64,000 nucleotides of DNA from Pleodorina starrii (lineage: Eukaryota > Chlorophyta > Chlorophyceae > Chlamydomonadales > Volvocaceae). The DNA lies in assembly GCA_030267565.1 (NCBI GenBank), contig BRXU01000041.1:620001-684000 (forward strand), written 5' to 3'. The notes beneath the pieces are model-generated. The model did not search any database. It was not told the DNA's origin and was given only the letters and a program-made list of their open reading frames with translations. A program made the translations under genes and the position numbers. Shown here piece by piece: positions 1-10,800 of this stretch; positions within the stretch are counted from its first letter, which is position 1; each line of letters opens with the position of its first letter.

Positions 1-130
1 AGCCGTGCAATGCCGTCATTCCCCATCCATCTCTCCACGCGCCTCCGCACGTCTCCACACGTACGTCCCCCCCCCACACACACACATACACATCACACAC
101 ATACAACCACACGCCCCACACACCCCACAG

Positions 131-1401
131 GCCTACATCCTGGGCGACGTTGTTGCGCAGCACGGCTCCACCGCCGCCTTCAACACCAAACTGCGTCTGC
201 AGCTGCTGCTGGAGCCGCTCTCCTACGCGGTCGACATGCGCCGGCTCCGGAACCAAACTGAGGCCCAACACACCACGGAGTGGGACTGGGAGCCGCTGAA
301 CGCCTGGCTGGCCGCGCCGGAGGCGGCGGCGGCGGCGGCAGCCGCCGCTGGCGCCGCCGCTCCCGCGGCGTCGCGCGTCTTGGTGTTGGTGGGTGGCGCG
401 GCGGAGGGCAAGTCAACGATCAGCGCCGCGGCACTCGCGGAGGGAGGGCCGCTGGGGTCGACTTGGGAGGCCGCAGCCGCGGCGGGAGGCGGCGCTGCGA
501 CGGGTGGTTCCGGAGCGGAACTCGGCGGTGCGGCTGCTGCACCGGCGAGTGGCGCCCCCGCCACCACCACCGGCGAGGGCCGCCAGATGCAGATGCAGCC
601 GCAGCCGCAGGGGGGCACCCAAGGGGGCCGGGATTTGGTGGCTGTGCACCACTTCCTGAAGTCGGGCGACCGGCGGCGGCAGGAGCCTCTCCGCATCATC
701 AAGAGCCTGGCCTTCCAACTGGCACTGCGGTGCGTGTGTGTATGCGTGTGTATGCGTGTGTATGTGCGTGTATGTGTGGGTGTGTGTGGGTGAATGTGCG
801 TGTGAGCGCGTATGTGTGAGTGAATGTGGGAACCGATTGCGGGCTTGCATATCCTCCCCTCCTGAGGTGCCCACAACCACAAAGCCCGCGGCGGGTTGCG
901 CCGCGCCGCACACACCCGCGGACACCCCCGGCACGCAGACCCCCGCCGCAGACCCCGACCGCGGCTGTGTGCTGACTAGAGCTCAGGAGGCATCAGGAGG
1001 CATCAGGCCGCCTCGCCCCTTTCTTGCTTAACGCGGGAGGGCTGCGGGCAGCGGCTTGCACGATTGCGGATCGAAACCGAAGACCGGTTGGGATGGGTGG
1101 CGACTTTCGAGGCCTTCCCCCCTTTCTCTGTGGACCCACATCCGCCTCCCCCTTCCCTCTCCCCTTTCCCCTCCCCCTGCCCGCATACACACTCACGTCA
1201 CGCCACGCCACGTCACGCTACCGTCGCGGTCACGGTACGACACAGGCTGCCTGCGTTCTGCGGCGCGCTTCTGCAGCTGGATGCCGGGGCGGTGCTTCGC
1301 CTGGGTGATGAGGACGTGGAGGCGGGGTTCGAGATGCTGCTGATGCGGCCGCTGGCGGCGTGCCATGCGGCGACGGAGGAGGCGGCGGCGGCCAGGGTGC
1401 G

Positions 1402-1446
<45 letters not shown>

Positions 1447-4400
1447 GTTACAGTATCTGACCGGGCCCTGACGCTGGCCAGGGGCTGCTAACCCAGCCCC
1501 GACGGAAAGACCGCCTAAGCACTCTCCCCCTTGCGGTGGGAGAAGGGCGTGAGGGGCCGCTACCCCCTCCTGCTCGACGCAGAGCTGGCTGCGTCATACA
1601 CCCCATATACGGGTGTACGGCGCAGCGGCTCCCCAAAGGCTTGAGCTCACAGCCTGCCTTATACGGCAGCTGGGCCCTTCGTCCGCACAAACAGCAGTCG
1701 CGCCGGCGCACTACGCGGCGCCCGCGCTGTCCTGCCCGCCCTGAAGTCCTTGCAGCGCCGGGGCGCCCGGCCGGCCTGCTACCGGCTGGCGGTGCTCCTC
1801 TAGGCGCGAAAACAAAGCGCTGAGAACCTGCCCCGAGCTTGGTCCGGCTCGTGGGCGGTCAGCACCAAAGGAGAACCCAAGACAGCGCGCGCCCTACCCC
1901 TACTACTACTCCTACTACGACGGCCCCGGAGAGGCCGGGGGGTGGCCCCTAGAGGCCGAGCTCCAGAGCGCCGCTTGGCCTCGACGCGGCAGGAGGTCGG
2001 GAGCGGGCCTTGCGGCAGCGGGCTAGGTGACGGAGCTATAGTTCGCACTAGGCGGCACCTCGCCAACTCTCCTCACTCTCGCTAAACCCGCTCCCTAAAG
2101 CCTCCCTTGCCTACAAAAGGCAGCCTGCGGCGGTCTCTGCACCCTAAGTCCTCTCGGACCCGAAGGACCCCCCCCTCCTCCTCCCCTCCTCTCACGCCTC
2201 CCTGCCTCGACGCCCTAAGTTCCCTCCCTCACCCCTAAAGCCCCTTCATCCCCTCACTCCACTTCCCCTCCCCCTCCCTCCATACCCATCCCTGCGTGCT
2301 GCACACACTGAAAGTGGCCGTTGTGTGTGTGTGAGAGAGGGAGAGAGAGAGAGAGAGAGAGGGGAACGGGACGGCGGGTCACCAAGAGCGCGGGACCACT
2401 CACGCGGCGACACCTTGGGTGGCCCTCGGCCCATTCCGTCGCTGCGGGTCGTTTGTACACGCATAGCTCTTACCCCTCCTCCTCTCCTCCTGCTTACTTG
2501 GATTTGTTATTTCTCTACCCCTGTCCCCTGCCCCCCAATTTCACGCTGCAGTGGCCGCGCCAAGTGGTGATCCTGCTCGATGCCCTGGACGAGGCCGACC
2601 CACCCGAGGAGCAGCAACCGCAACAACTGCAGCAGCAGCAGCTGGCGCTGCCTGCCGCCGCCGCCGCCGGCAGTCCTCTCCCGCAGTCCTCTGATGCGGG
2701 CAGCGGCGGCAGCGGTGGTCCGTCTGTCCCCTCCTCCCCGGCGGTTGTTGCCCCCCGCGTCCGGGGCAACGCCGCGCTGACCCTGCTCACGTCCCAACTG
2801 GCGCGACTGCCGCCCGACTGGGTGCGCTTCGTCGTCACCACACGTCCAAACGCGGCCAACGCTCAGGTGCTGCCAAGCCTCTGGCGCACCTTCGGCGGCT
2901 TCGGCCCCGTACTACAGCTAGCGCCGGGTCAGCTCCAGCGGCAGAGTATACCGTCGGCGGCGGCGCCGCCGCCGCGGCCGGACGACGGTGGTGTTGCTGC
3001 TGTTGATGTTGCTGCCATGCCGCCAGCGCCCGCCGGCCGTGTGCTTTTGTGCCGCTCGATTGCGGGTCTGTGCTCGGAGCTTGGCTTGGCGGGGTTGCGC
3101 CCCGGCCTCTGGGACGGCAGCGAAACGCTGGCGGATCTGTACGGTATGTACGACGCCATCTTTGCGTCTGCGTTCGCGTCGTACAGCGCCGCGCAGGCTG
3201 CCGACGCGAGCGCGCTGCTGGCGGTGCTGCTGGCTGCGCAGGAGCCGCTGAGCCAGTCGTTCCTGCAGCAGCTGGGGCTGGGGGCCGCGGCGCTGCGGCA
3301 GCTGCCCGGCGGCGGCCGCTTGTTCTACGTCCACGAGCACCGAGTCTATCTTCTGCACAAGTCCCTGGGGGAGTTTGTGTTGTGGGGCAGAAAGTCGAGG
3401 TCGGCGGATCGAGCCTGGCAGGGTGCGGGTATAGTAGTAGACGGGGAGGGCGGCAGTCAGTGCTGGCCTACCGTTGACCCCTGGGTCGGTCACTGGCGCA
3501 TCGCCCGGTACCTGGCATCCCGAGAGCTCGCCGCGCCGTCACCGTACTGCCTCAAATACCTGGTGCACCACCTGGCGGCCACTGCCGCCGCCGCCGCCGC
3601 GACCACGTCCGTGATGACCTATGGGTCGGACACCAGCGGCGAGGCGGCGGCGGCGACGACGACGACGGCGGCGACGACGCCGGCAGCTGCCCTGGATGCC
3701 GTGCTGTTGGACTTTGGCTTTCTAACGAAAGTCTGCGCCAGCGGGAACGGCCCCCGGCTGATCAGCGCACTTGGCTCCATGCCGCCGGCGGCCCACTCGC
3801 GAGTCAGTTACGACGCGCTGCGGTGGCTGCGCTCGTCCATGTACGGCGGCGGCGGCGGCGGTGGCGGTGGCTTGTATGGTGGCGGCGACGCCGGCAGCAG
3901 CGTGCGCGGCGAGGGGCTGGGCTCTCTGGCGGCGCTGTCTCGCAGCGTCGTCTTCGCGGCGCCCGTGACGTCGCCGCTGCAGCCCCTCGCGGCGGAGGCG
4001 CGGCGGCAGAGCTGGTGTACGGAGACGGTTCTGCCGTGGCGGGCGCCGTACAGCGACTGGTCGGCGCTGAGCCTCTCCCTGCGGGTGAGCCGCGTGCTTC
4101 CCTCCCCTCGCGATCTGCACCTTGGCACTCGGCATCTCGCCTTCCCTCCCCGCCCACAGCTTCCCTGTTCCCTCCCTCCCTCCCTCCCTCCCTGCCCCTT
4201 CCCTCCCCTCCCCAATGCGCCAACACAGGCCGATGCCCAGGCGGTCAAGGCCCTGGCCTGGTCCCCAGACGGCCGCCAGCTCGCCAGCGGCGGCGACAGC
4301 GGCCGCCTCCGCGTGTGGGACATGGCCACCGGCTCCTGCTCGGCGGAGCTCCTAGGGCACACCGGCGCCCTCTCCGCCCTCGCCTGGTCTCCCGACGGCC

Positions 4401-6757
4401 GCCAGCTGGCCAGCGGCAGCGGCCACGCCGGCGGCCGCGGCGACCAGACGGTGCGCATCTGGGACGCCGCCACGGGGCAGTGTACGGCAGCGCTCCAGGC
4501 CGGTGACGTCATCTCACTCGCCTGGGCGCCGGACTCACGTGGCCTGGCGACGGCGGGCTCCGGCCCCGGCGGCGGCTTGTTGCTGCTGTGGGATTCGGCC
4601 GCCGGGAGCTGCCTGGGGGCCCTGCCGGGCCACGTGGGGGGTGCTTGGACTGCGATTTGGAGTGTGGCGTGGAGTCCCGACGGCGGCGCGCTGGCGAGCG
4701 GCGGCGGCGACGGCACGGTGCGGTTCTGGAACGCCGGCAGTGGGCAGCAGCTGGGGCCGCCGCTGGCGGCGATGGACCGCGGCGGCGGCGACGGCGGCGG
4801 CGGCGATGTGAACAGCGTGGCGTGGAGTCCCGACGGGCGCTGGCTGGCGGCCGGCGTCGGCGACGGCGCGATTCGGCTGTGGGAGGTGGCGACGGGGCAG
4901 CCGGCCGCCTGCGGGCCACTGATGGGGCACACCAGCGCCGTCATGTGTGTGGCGTGGGGCTGCGGGGGCCCTCGACCGGCGCAAGCACCAGCGGCGGCAG
5001 TGGCGGCGGCGGCGCTGGGAGGAGTTGACGGGGACGCCGCGGCGGCGGCGGCGCCGCCGCCAGCCTGCAGGTACTGGCTGGCGAGTGGCGGCGGCGACCG
5101 GGTCATCCGGCTGTGGGATGTCGTACACGGCGGCGGCGGCGGCGGCGGCCTCGTTGCGTCTTGCGTGGCCTGTCTGGACGGCCCCGCCGGCCTGGTGGCC
5201 TGCGTCGCCTGGCGGCCCGCTGCCGCCAGCGCCGCGGTCAAGGTGGCGGCCGGCTCAGCGGATGGAATGGTCCGGGTGTGGGACGTGGCGGCGGTGGTGC
5301 GGGAGCAGGAGCAGGAGCTCCTCCGCGACGCCACCGCCGCCACCGCCGGCGATGGTGGCGGCGGCAGCCAGGCAGCACCAGCAGCAATCACGGCGGAAGG
5401 CCCGGCCGCAGCGGCTGCTGCTGCACCTAGCTCTGCACTCGAATCCTGCGGTGACGGAGGCGTCGGCGGCGGCGGCGCGGAGCAGCAGCAGCAGCCGCAG
5501 CAGCTCGACGAGGGCCCGCACGTGTCCGTTGTTTGGAGCCCGGACGGCAAACTCTTGGCGGGGGCCAGTAGCAGCGGCAGCGGAGGAGGAGGAGGAGGCG
5601 GAGGCGGAGGCGCAGGCTACCCGGTAAGCGTCTGGGAGGCGGATTCCGGCCGGCCCGTCGCGTTGCTGTACGGCCATTCGTACGCCGTCAGCAGCGTCAC
5701 CTGGAGCCCCGACGGCCGGCGGCTGGCCAGCGGCGGCGGCGACGAGAGCATCCGGGTGTGGGACGTCGCGGCGCGGCGCTGCGTTCTCACCATCCACCCA
5801 CAGATACAGCCCAGCGGCTGGATCTTTAGCGTGGCCTGGCGGCCGGCCGCCGCCGCCACCGGCGGCGGCGGCGCCGCCTCCGGCGGCGACCTCCTGGCCG
5901 CCGGCTGCGGCGACGGCGCGGTGCGGCTGGTGGATCCAGAGACCGGCCGCTGCGGCGCCGTACTGTACGGACACGTCGGTGCCGTACTGCGAGTCGACTG
6001 GAGCTCCGACGGCGCCCTGTTGGCGAGCTGCGGCAGCGACGACGCTGCCGTACGGGTGTGGCACGTGGCTGGTGGCGGCGACGGCGGCGACGGCGGCGAC
6101 GGCGTGCGCTGCATCCGGGTGCTGCAGAGTCCGGCGGCGGCGGCGGCGGCGGGCGGGCCGTCAGGCATGGTCGCTTTCGGCCAGGTATCCTGCATCGTCT
6201 GGGTGCCCCGCGCCGCCGCTGCCGGTGTCCGCGGCGGCGGCGGCGGCGGTGGCGGCGGCCGGCGGTGGTTGGCGAGCAACGACGCCGGCGGCGTCGTACG
6301 GCTGTGGGGCTTGGATGATGACGACGATGGCAACGAAGGAGGCGGGGAGGAGGCGAGTCGCGCATCGGGCGGGGGTATGAGGTGTAAGGCGCTGCAGACG
6401 GGGCACACGGGTGCCGTACTCGCCCTCGCGTGGAGTCCGGAGGGCCGTTGGTTGGCGAGCTGCGGGGAGGATTGGACGGTTCGGCTGCTGGACGTCGACC
6501 TGGACGTGGACCTGGACGTGGACCTGGACGTGACAGCGGCGGTGGCGGCGGTGGATGGCGGGCGGGGTGCGGCAGCTTCACCGGGGGTGGGCGGTGACCC
6601 CCTCGGTCGCAGCGGCGGCGGTGCTTTGGTGCTGGATGGTCACACGCACACGGTCGAGAGTTTGGCATGGGAGCCGGCGGGGGGGAGGGGCCGCCTGGCA
6701 TCGGGCAGTGCGGACAAGACGGTGCGGCTGTGGCGCCAGCAGCTGCAGCGGGTGTAG
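131..6757 (+). CDS. NACHT-like NTPase with 14 WD40 repeats (STAND/NLR-type), 5' end outside the window
   Basis: Exons 131-729, 1246-1396, 2552-4084 and 4229-6757 join in phase and give 1603 residues; the start is missing. Seen: a Walker A motif GGAAEGKST at about residue 87, a Walker B motif VVILLDALDEAD at about 253, then a helical region, then 14 WD40 units from about residue 765 to the end (typical cores AWSPDGRQLAS ... VRVWD), which fits two seven-bladed propellers. Known: NACHT/WD40 proteins are STAND switch ATPases, in which nucleotide binding controls oligomerisation and the repeats sense ligands; animals, fungi and algae use them in immunity, death or development. The role here is inferred only from architecture. 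Alanine, glycine and glutamine runs interrupt several propeller loops. The stop TAG is followed by a 16-base tandem repeat. Residues around 275-310 are a low-complexity insert. Confidence 0.85.
1397..2551 (+). other. Long intron of the NACHT-WD40 gene, possibly containing an inserted repeat
   Basis: Donor AGG|gtgcgg and acceptor ctgcag|TGG are both in phase 0. The intron opens with an uninterrupted GT microsatellite (about 1403-1445). It then holds about 600 bases (1460-2070) of GC-rich sequence with no coding signal and unlike the rest of the gene, which may be a short transposable-element remnant. It ends with a GA run (about 2333-2361) and pyrimidine-rich sequence. No transposase or tRNA-like promoter boxes could be recognised. 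Confidence 0.6.
1403..1445. repeat. (GT)n microsatellite directly after a splice donor
   Basis: About 21 uninterrupted GT units begin within 10 bases of the donor of the NACHT-WD40 intron. Similar GT-rich sequence follows the previous donor (731-790). Confidence 0.9.
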
Positions 6758-6962
6758 GGGTGCGGGTGTAGGGGTGCGGGTGCAGGTGTAGATGCAGGTG
6801 ATGGATCAGGCAGGTGACGGGCAGATCGCTGCAACTCGACCCGGGGGGGGGTGCGGTGAGTGCGGGAGCAGCCCAGCCGGTGCGTTGTTGAGGGAGGGTG
6901 GGGGCGCAGTGTGCGATCAATCAGCGTCCCCCAATCGGTAGGTCTGGTTGTTGTGAGTGGGG

Positions 6963-7057
6963 GGCTGGAGAGGTCTTAGGCTGGAGAGGTCTTAGGCTGG
7001 AGAGGTCTTAGGCTGGAGAGGTCTTAGGCTGGAGAGGTCTTAGGCTGGAGAGGTCTT
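6963..7057. repeat. 16-base tandem repeat, 6 copies
   Basis: Unit GGCTGGAGAGGTCTTA is repeated about six times with no mismatches, the last unit being cut short. It lies about 200 bases after the NACHT-WD40 stop codon, so probably in the transcribed 3' untranslated region. Confidence 0.95.
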
Positions 7058-7240
7058 CACAAGAAGGTGGAGCCCGCGCGTCAATGTGGGCGAGCACTGC
7101 TGCAGCGGAAGTGACGTTGGGCAATGTGAAAACACCAAAAAGGGCAAAAGGGGCAAATGACAAAACGCCCTGCAGGCGAGCGCCATTCCGGCCAGGGCGT
7201 GAGCCTCAGTTGCCGCGGCTGCCCCGATGGGGCACATACA

Positions 7241-7245
7241 TGTAA
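7241..7245 (+). promoter_or_regulatory. Candidate TGTAA poly(A) signal for the NACHT-WD40 gene
   Basis: UGUAA is the known poly(A) signal of volvocine algae. This copy lies about 480 bases after the stop codon on the coding strand. A pentamer is weak evidence by itself. Confidence 0.35.
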
Positions 7246-7854
7246 GAGAGCCAGTACCTTACGGCGGGGACCTTGAAACGGTGTGTGCATCACTTGCATG
7301 CACGTGTCACTTCGCTTCTTGGTGGGTGTTACTGCGTGGATGGCACAAAGGCTGGGTGGGGGGCTGCCTTCGGGTGGGGCGCCTCTGTGGGGAGGGGGGA
7401 AAGCCTTCGCTGGACATATCTGGGCGTGTATGTACTCTCCCGGTTTCCACCGGAACCCGAAGCCTGGAGAGGCCCGCGAAGAGGCCTGGCCGTGCGCCGT
7501 CCCGCCCAAACTCAAACAAGCGCCCTTTTGGAACTGGCTCCTCCAGGGGGGGGGGGCCCTCCCGGCGATCCACGCTGCCGCAACTCCCGCATTTTCGCTA
7601 GCACGGATATCCGCTGGGGAGGCACAGAAGGCCTACTAGGGCCGTCGGCAGTCGGCACCTGTGCCTGGTTGATATGTGCCTTGTTGACCTGTGCCGCAAG
7701 TGCCACACAATGTGACCACAAGTGCCGGAGAGGCGCAAGAAAAGACTCCTCGCTCGTGCACGCATGAGGCTTGGCCCGGCGGCGGCGGTGGCGGCGACAA
7801 CCCGACGGCTTATTGCCCCCCGTCGCCGTGTCGCTCCGCCTTCACTCCCCTCCT

Positions 7855-10800
7855 TCACTCCGCCCAGCCATCGGAGGCAGGGGCCCCCCAAACCACCGCC
7901 GCCAACCCCATCATCGCATCCCCAAGCCCGCCGCCGCCGCCGTACGTCCGTCGCCCCGCCGCTGCCGCTACCGCCGCCGCCGCCACTCCCCCGCCGCCGC
8001 CCATCGCGCGCGGCTCCCGCCGCGGCGAGTCGGCAGCCGACATCCCACCCGCCCCGCAATGCCGCTGAGCCCGCCTCGCCCCTGTCGCCACCGCCGCCAC
8101 CCCCGCCGTCGCCGCCAGGTCACGTGTCCCCTCCGCCGGACTACAGGCGGCGGCTGCTGCTCCTCTCGCCCTCCGCGCCCAGCTGTCCAGCGCCGCCCGC
8201 TGCAGCGGCTCTGGCAGCTCCTCCCACTCCGCAGCCTGCCGCGCCTCCGCCGGCCCTGCGACCACGTTGCATTGGGAGGCCAGGGAGCTACGACAGCGTC
8301 AACAACCGCTGAGGCCAGATTCGTGCGTTGCGGTACGTCGCGAGGTTGCATTGTGAGGCCATTGGGAGCCACGACAGCGTCGACAGCGCAGTGCAACGAC
8401 AATTTGAGCCAAGCCGCCCCACAGATGGGTCTTCACGGGGGCCATGTACTGCACGGTGTACGACACCCGCTGCCGCAGCTCCGCCCAACCCACCGTGCCG
8501 CCGCGTGAGCTCCTCAATCGCCGCCGTCACCAGCCAGGGCAGCTGCACCACCGCGCCGTCCCGCGCAGCCGTCAGCAAACACCCCACCGCCGCCGCCAGG
8601 TCGCCGTCGTCGCCGCCGCCGCCGCTGCTGCCGCCGCCGTCATCATCCCCCGCTGCTGCGGCGACCGCCGCCGCCGCCGCTGCTGCTGCTGCTGCAAGTA
8701 CCCGTGGCGGTGCCCTCCCGACCCCGACCCCGATCGGCTCCGCCAGCTCTGGACGTGCGGGTCCTCCGCCTCGCCCGTTGTCTCCCGGGTTGCGGATCCG
8801 GGTCCGGGTGCCTCTGCTGCTGCTGCCCGGGCGATGGCGCTGGGGCTTCCCCGGCTCCCCCCAGCACTGCTGCTGCCGCTGAGACCGGCGGCGGCGGCGG
8901 CGGCGCAGCAGGCTCAACACGTGGCGCACGACGCGGTGTTCCAAATCAGGCAACAGCAGCGCGTTGCAGGCCTGACGGGGGAGGTTGGGTTGGGGTTATC
9001 AGCCGAGAGAAGAGACCACGCAGCGCGGGGTTGGGGTAGTGGCGACTGGCGAGAGACCTTGGAGGTGGCGCTTGCAGGCAGGCAGGCATGTGTGGCGAGG
9101 TGGAAGCGGACTTCAGCGAGGGCAGAAGCGTGCAACGGATATCGAGCAGGCAGTGACAGAGGAAACGCGGCTGGCGAACGAAGGCGAAGGAGAGCGGGTC
9201 GGCAAATTGCCGTCACCCGCGCCGCAATCCATCACTGCACCGGCGGGGGGGGGGGGAAGAGGGGGGCTGCTCGGCCGGACACTCACCCACCCACACGCAC
9301 CCACCCACCCAATCGCGCCCACACACACGCACCCACACACACGCACCCCCACCCACCCACGCACCAGAAGAACCCGGATGCACAGCCGCAGCTCTCGACA
9401 GTGCGGGCAGCAGCCCGGCACCCTCCCCCAAGCAGCGGGGGGCGGAGAATCCGAAGACGGATGCGGATGCGGAGGCGGTCCCTGCCGCCGCCGCCTGCTG
9501 CTCTTCCCACCACCACCACCTCCTGTCGGGCCACCGTCGCTGCTGTCGCTGCCGCTGCTGCCCTCGCCCTCGCCATCGCCGGGACTGACCACATCCGCAG
9601 ATCCACCGACAGAGCCGCTGCCGGGGCCCACTGCTGCTGCTGCTGCCTCCACCGCCTCCTCCTCCTGCAGCCTTGCCGCTGCGACCCCCGCACCTTGCTG
9701 CGCTTGCGGCGGCGCCGGTGCCGCAGCCACGGGTGCCCACTCGTACTCCGCCAGCGGCAGCGGCCGCAGACCACCCAGGCCCCGCCCAAACACAGCGGCG
9801 AATCCGTCGGCGCCGGTCCCTCGCCCCCGCGGGCCCTCAGTCCACGAACCGCTGTGCTGCTGCTGCTGCCCAGCGGAGGTGGCGTGCGGGCCGCAGCAGC
9901 CGGAGGCGGTAGCGGAGGCGGCGGCGGCGGCGAAAGCGCTGTAGCGGTGTGGGGCCTCGTAGCTGAGCTCGTGACGGTGGTGCAGGTAATGGAGTACGGC
10001 AACAGCGGCGTCGGCGTCGCAGCCGGGCACGCGCAGCAGCTTGACGCGCAGAGCGACCCGCGGGTCGGTAGAGACGACGCGGGCGTCGTCGGCGTCAGGG
10101 GCGTCTGGCGTCGCTGCACATGCTGTCCGGGGGGCGACCGCAGGCGGTCGCGCCGTCACGGGGCCGGTTGCGGCAGCAGCGGCGGCGGCGGGGGATGCAG
10201 AGGGGCTGTTGCTGTGGCGGGGTGTGTTCGAGGGCCGCAGGTACATGTCACAGTCGCCGGCGCCGGCGCCATCGTCGTCGTCGTGTCCGTAGGGGCCCCA
10301 GCGGTCGGAGCACAGCGCCGCGAAGTACTCGCTGCCGGCCGCGAGTACGACACGGTGCGCCGGGATCAGCACCGTACGGCACGTACCGCTGGCGCCGCCG
10401 CTGCCGCTGGCTCCGCCGCGGGCAGCGACCCGACCGCACTCGCGACCACCACCACCACCACCACCACCACCAGCGGCGGCGGCGGCGTCGCGGCCCTCAT
10501 CCCCACCGGCGGCGCCTCTCTCCCCCGTGATCGCCTCGGCGGCGGCGGTGTCAGTGCAGCTCGTCGTGCCGTACTGGCCCCGTAGCAGCGGCACCGCCAG
10601 GACGCAGTCAGCAGGCCAGGGGCACGACCCAGTCCAGCCACCGCCGCTGCCTCCACCGCGGCCGCCGCCGCCGCCGCCGCCTCCGTCCGTATCCTCTCCG
10701 CCCGTCAGACACGTGACCTCAATTGCGGGGTGCCGCGGCAGCCCGCCGCCTCCAGGTCCTGGCCCTGGTCCTGTGGTGTCGCAACTGCTGCTACTGCTGA

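Larger units (their letters stand above)
6758..7854. other. 3' untranslated/intergenic sequence between two convergent genes
   Basis: No convincing coding exon. It must hold the 3' ends of the NACHT-WD40 gene (+) and the ARM/BTB gene (-). A 16-base tandem repeat lies at 6963-7057 and a plus-strand TGTAA at 7241. The overlapping open frames at 7227-7767 show no family features and are treated as chance. Confidence 0.6.

Noticed and set aside
3808..5550. 580-codon open frame on the minus strand
   Set aside because: Antisense shadow of the WD40 region. Pro/Ser/Ala-rich translation with no domain, while the plus strand has 14 clear WD40 units.
8444..10585. 713-codon open frame on the plus strand
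   Set aside because: Antisense to the second BTB and BACK-like region. Composition-driven, with no recognisable motif.
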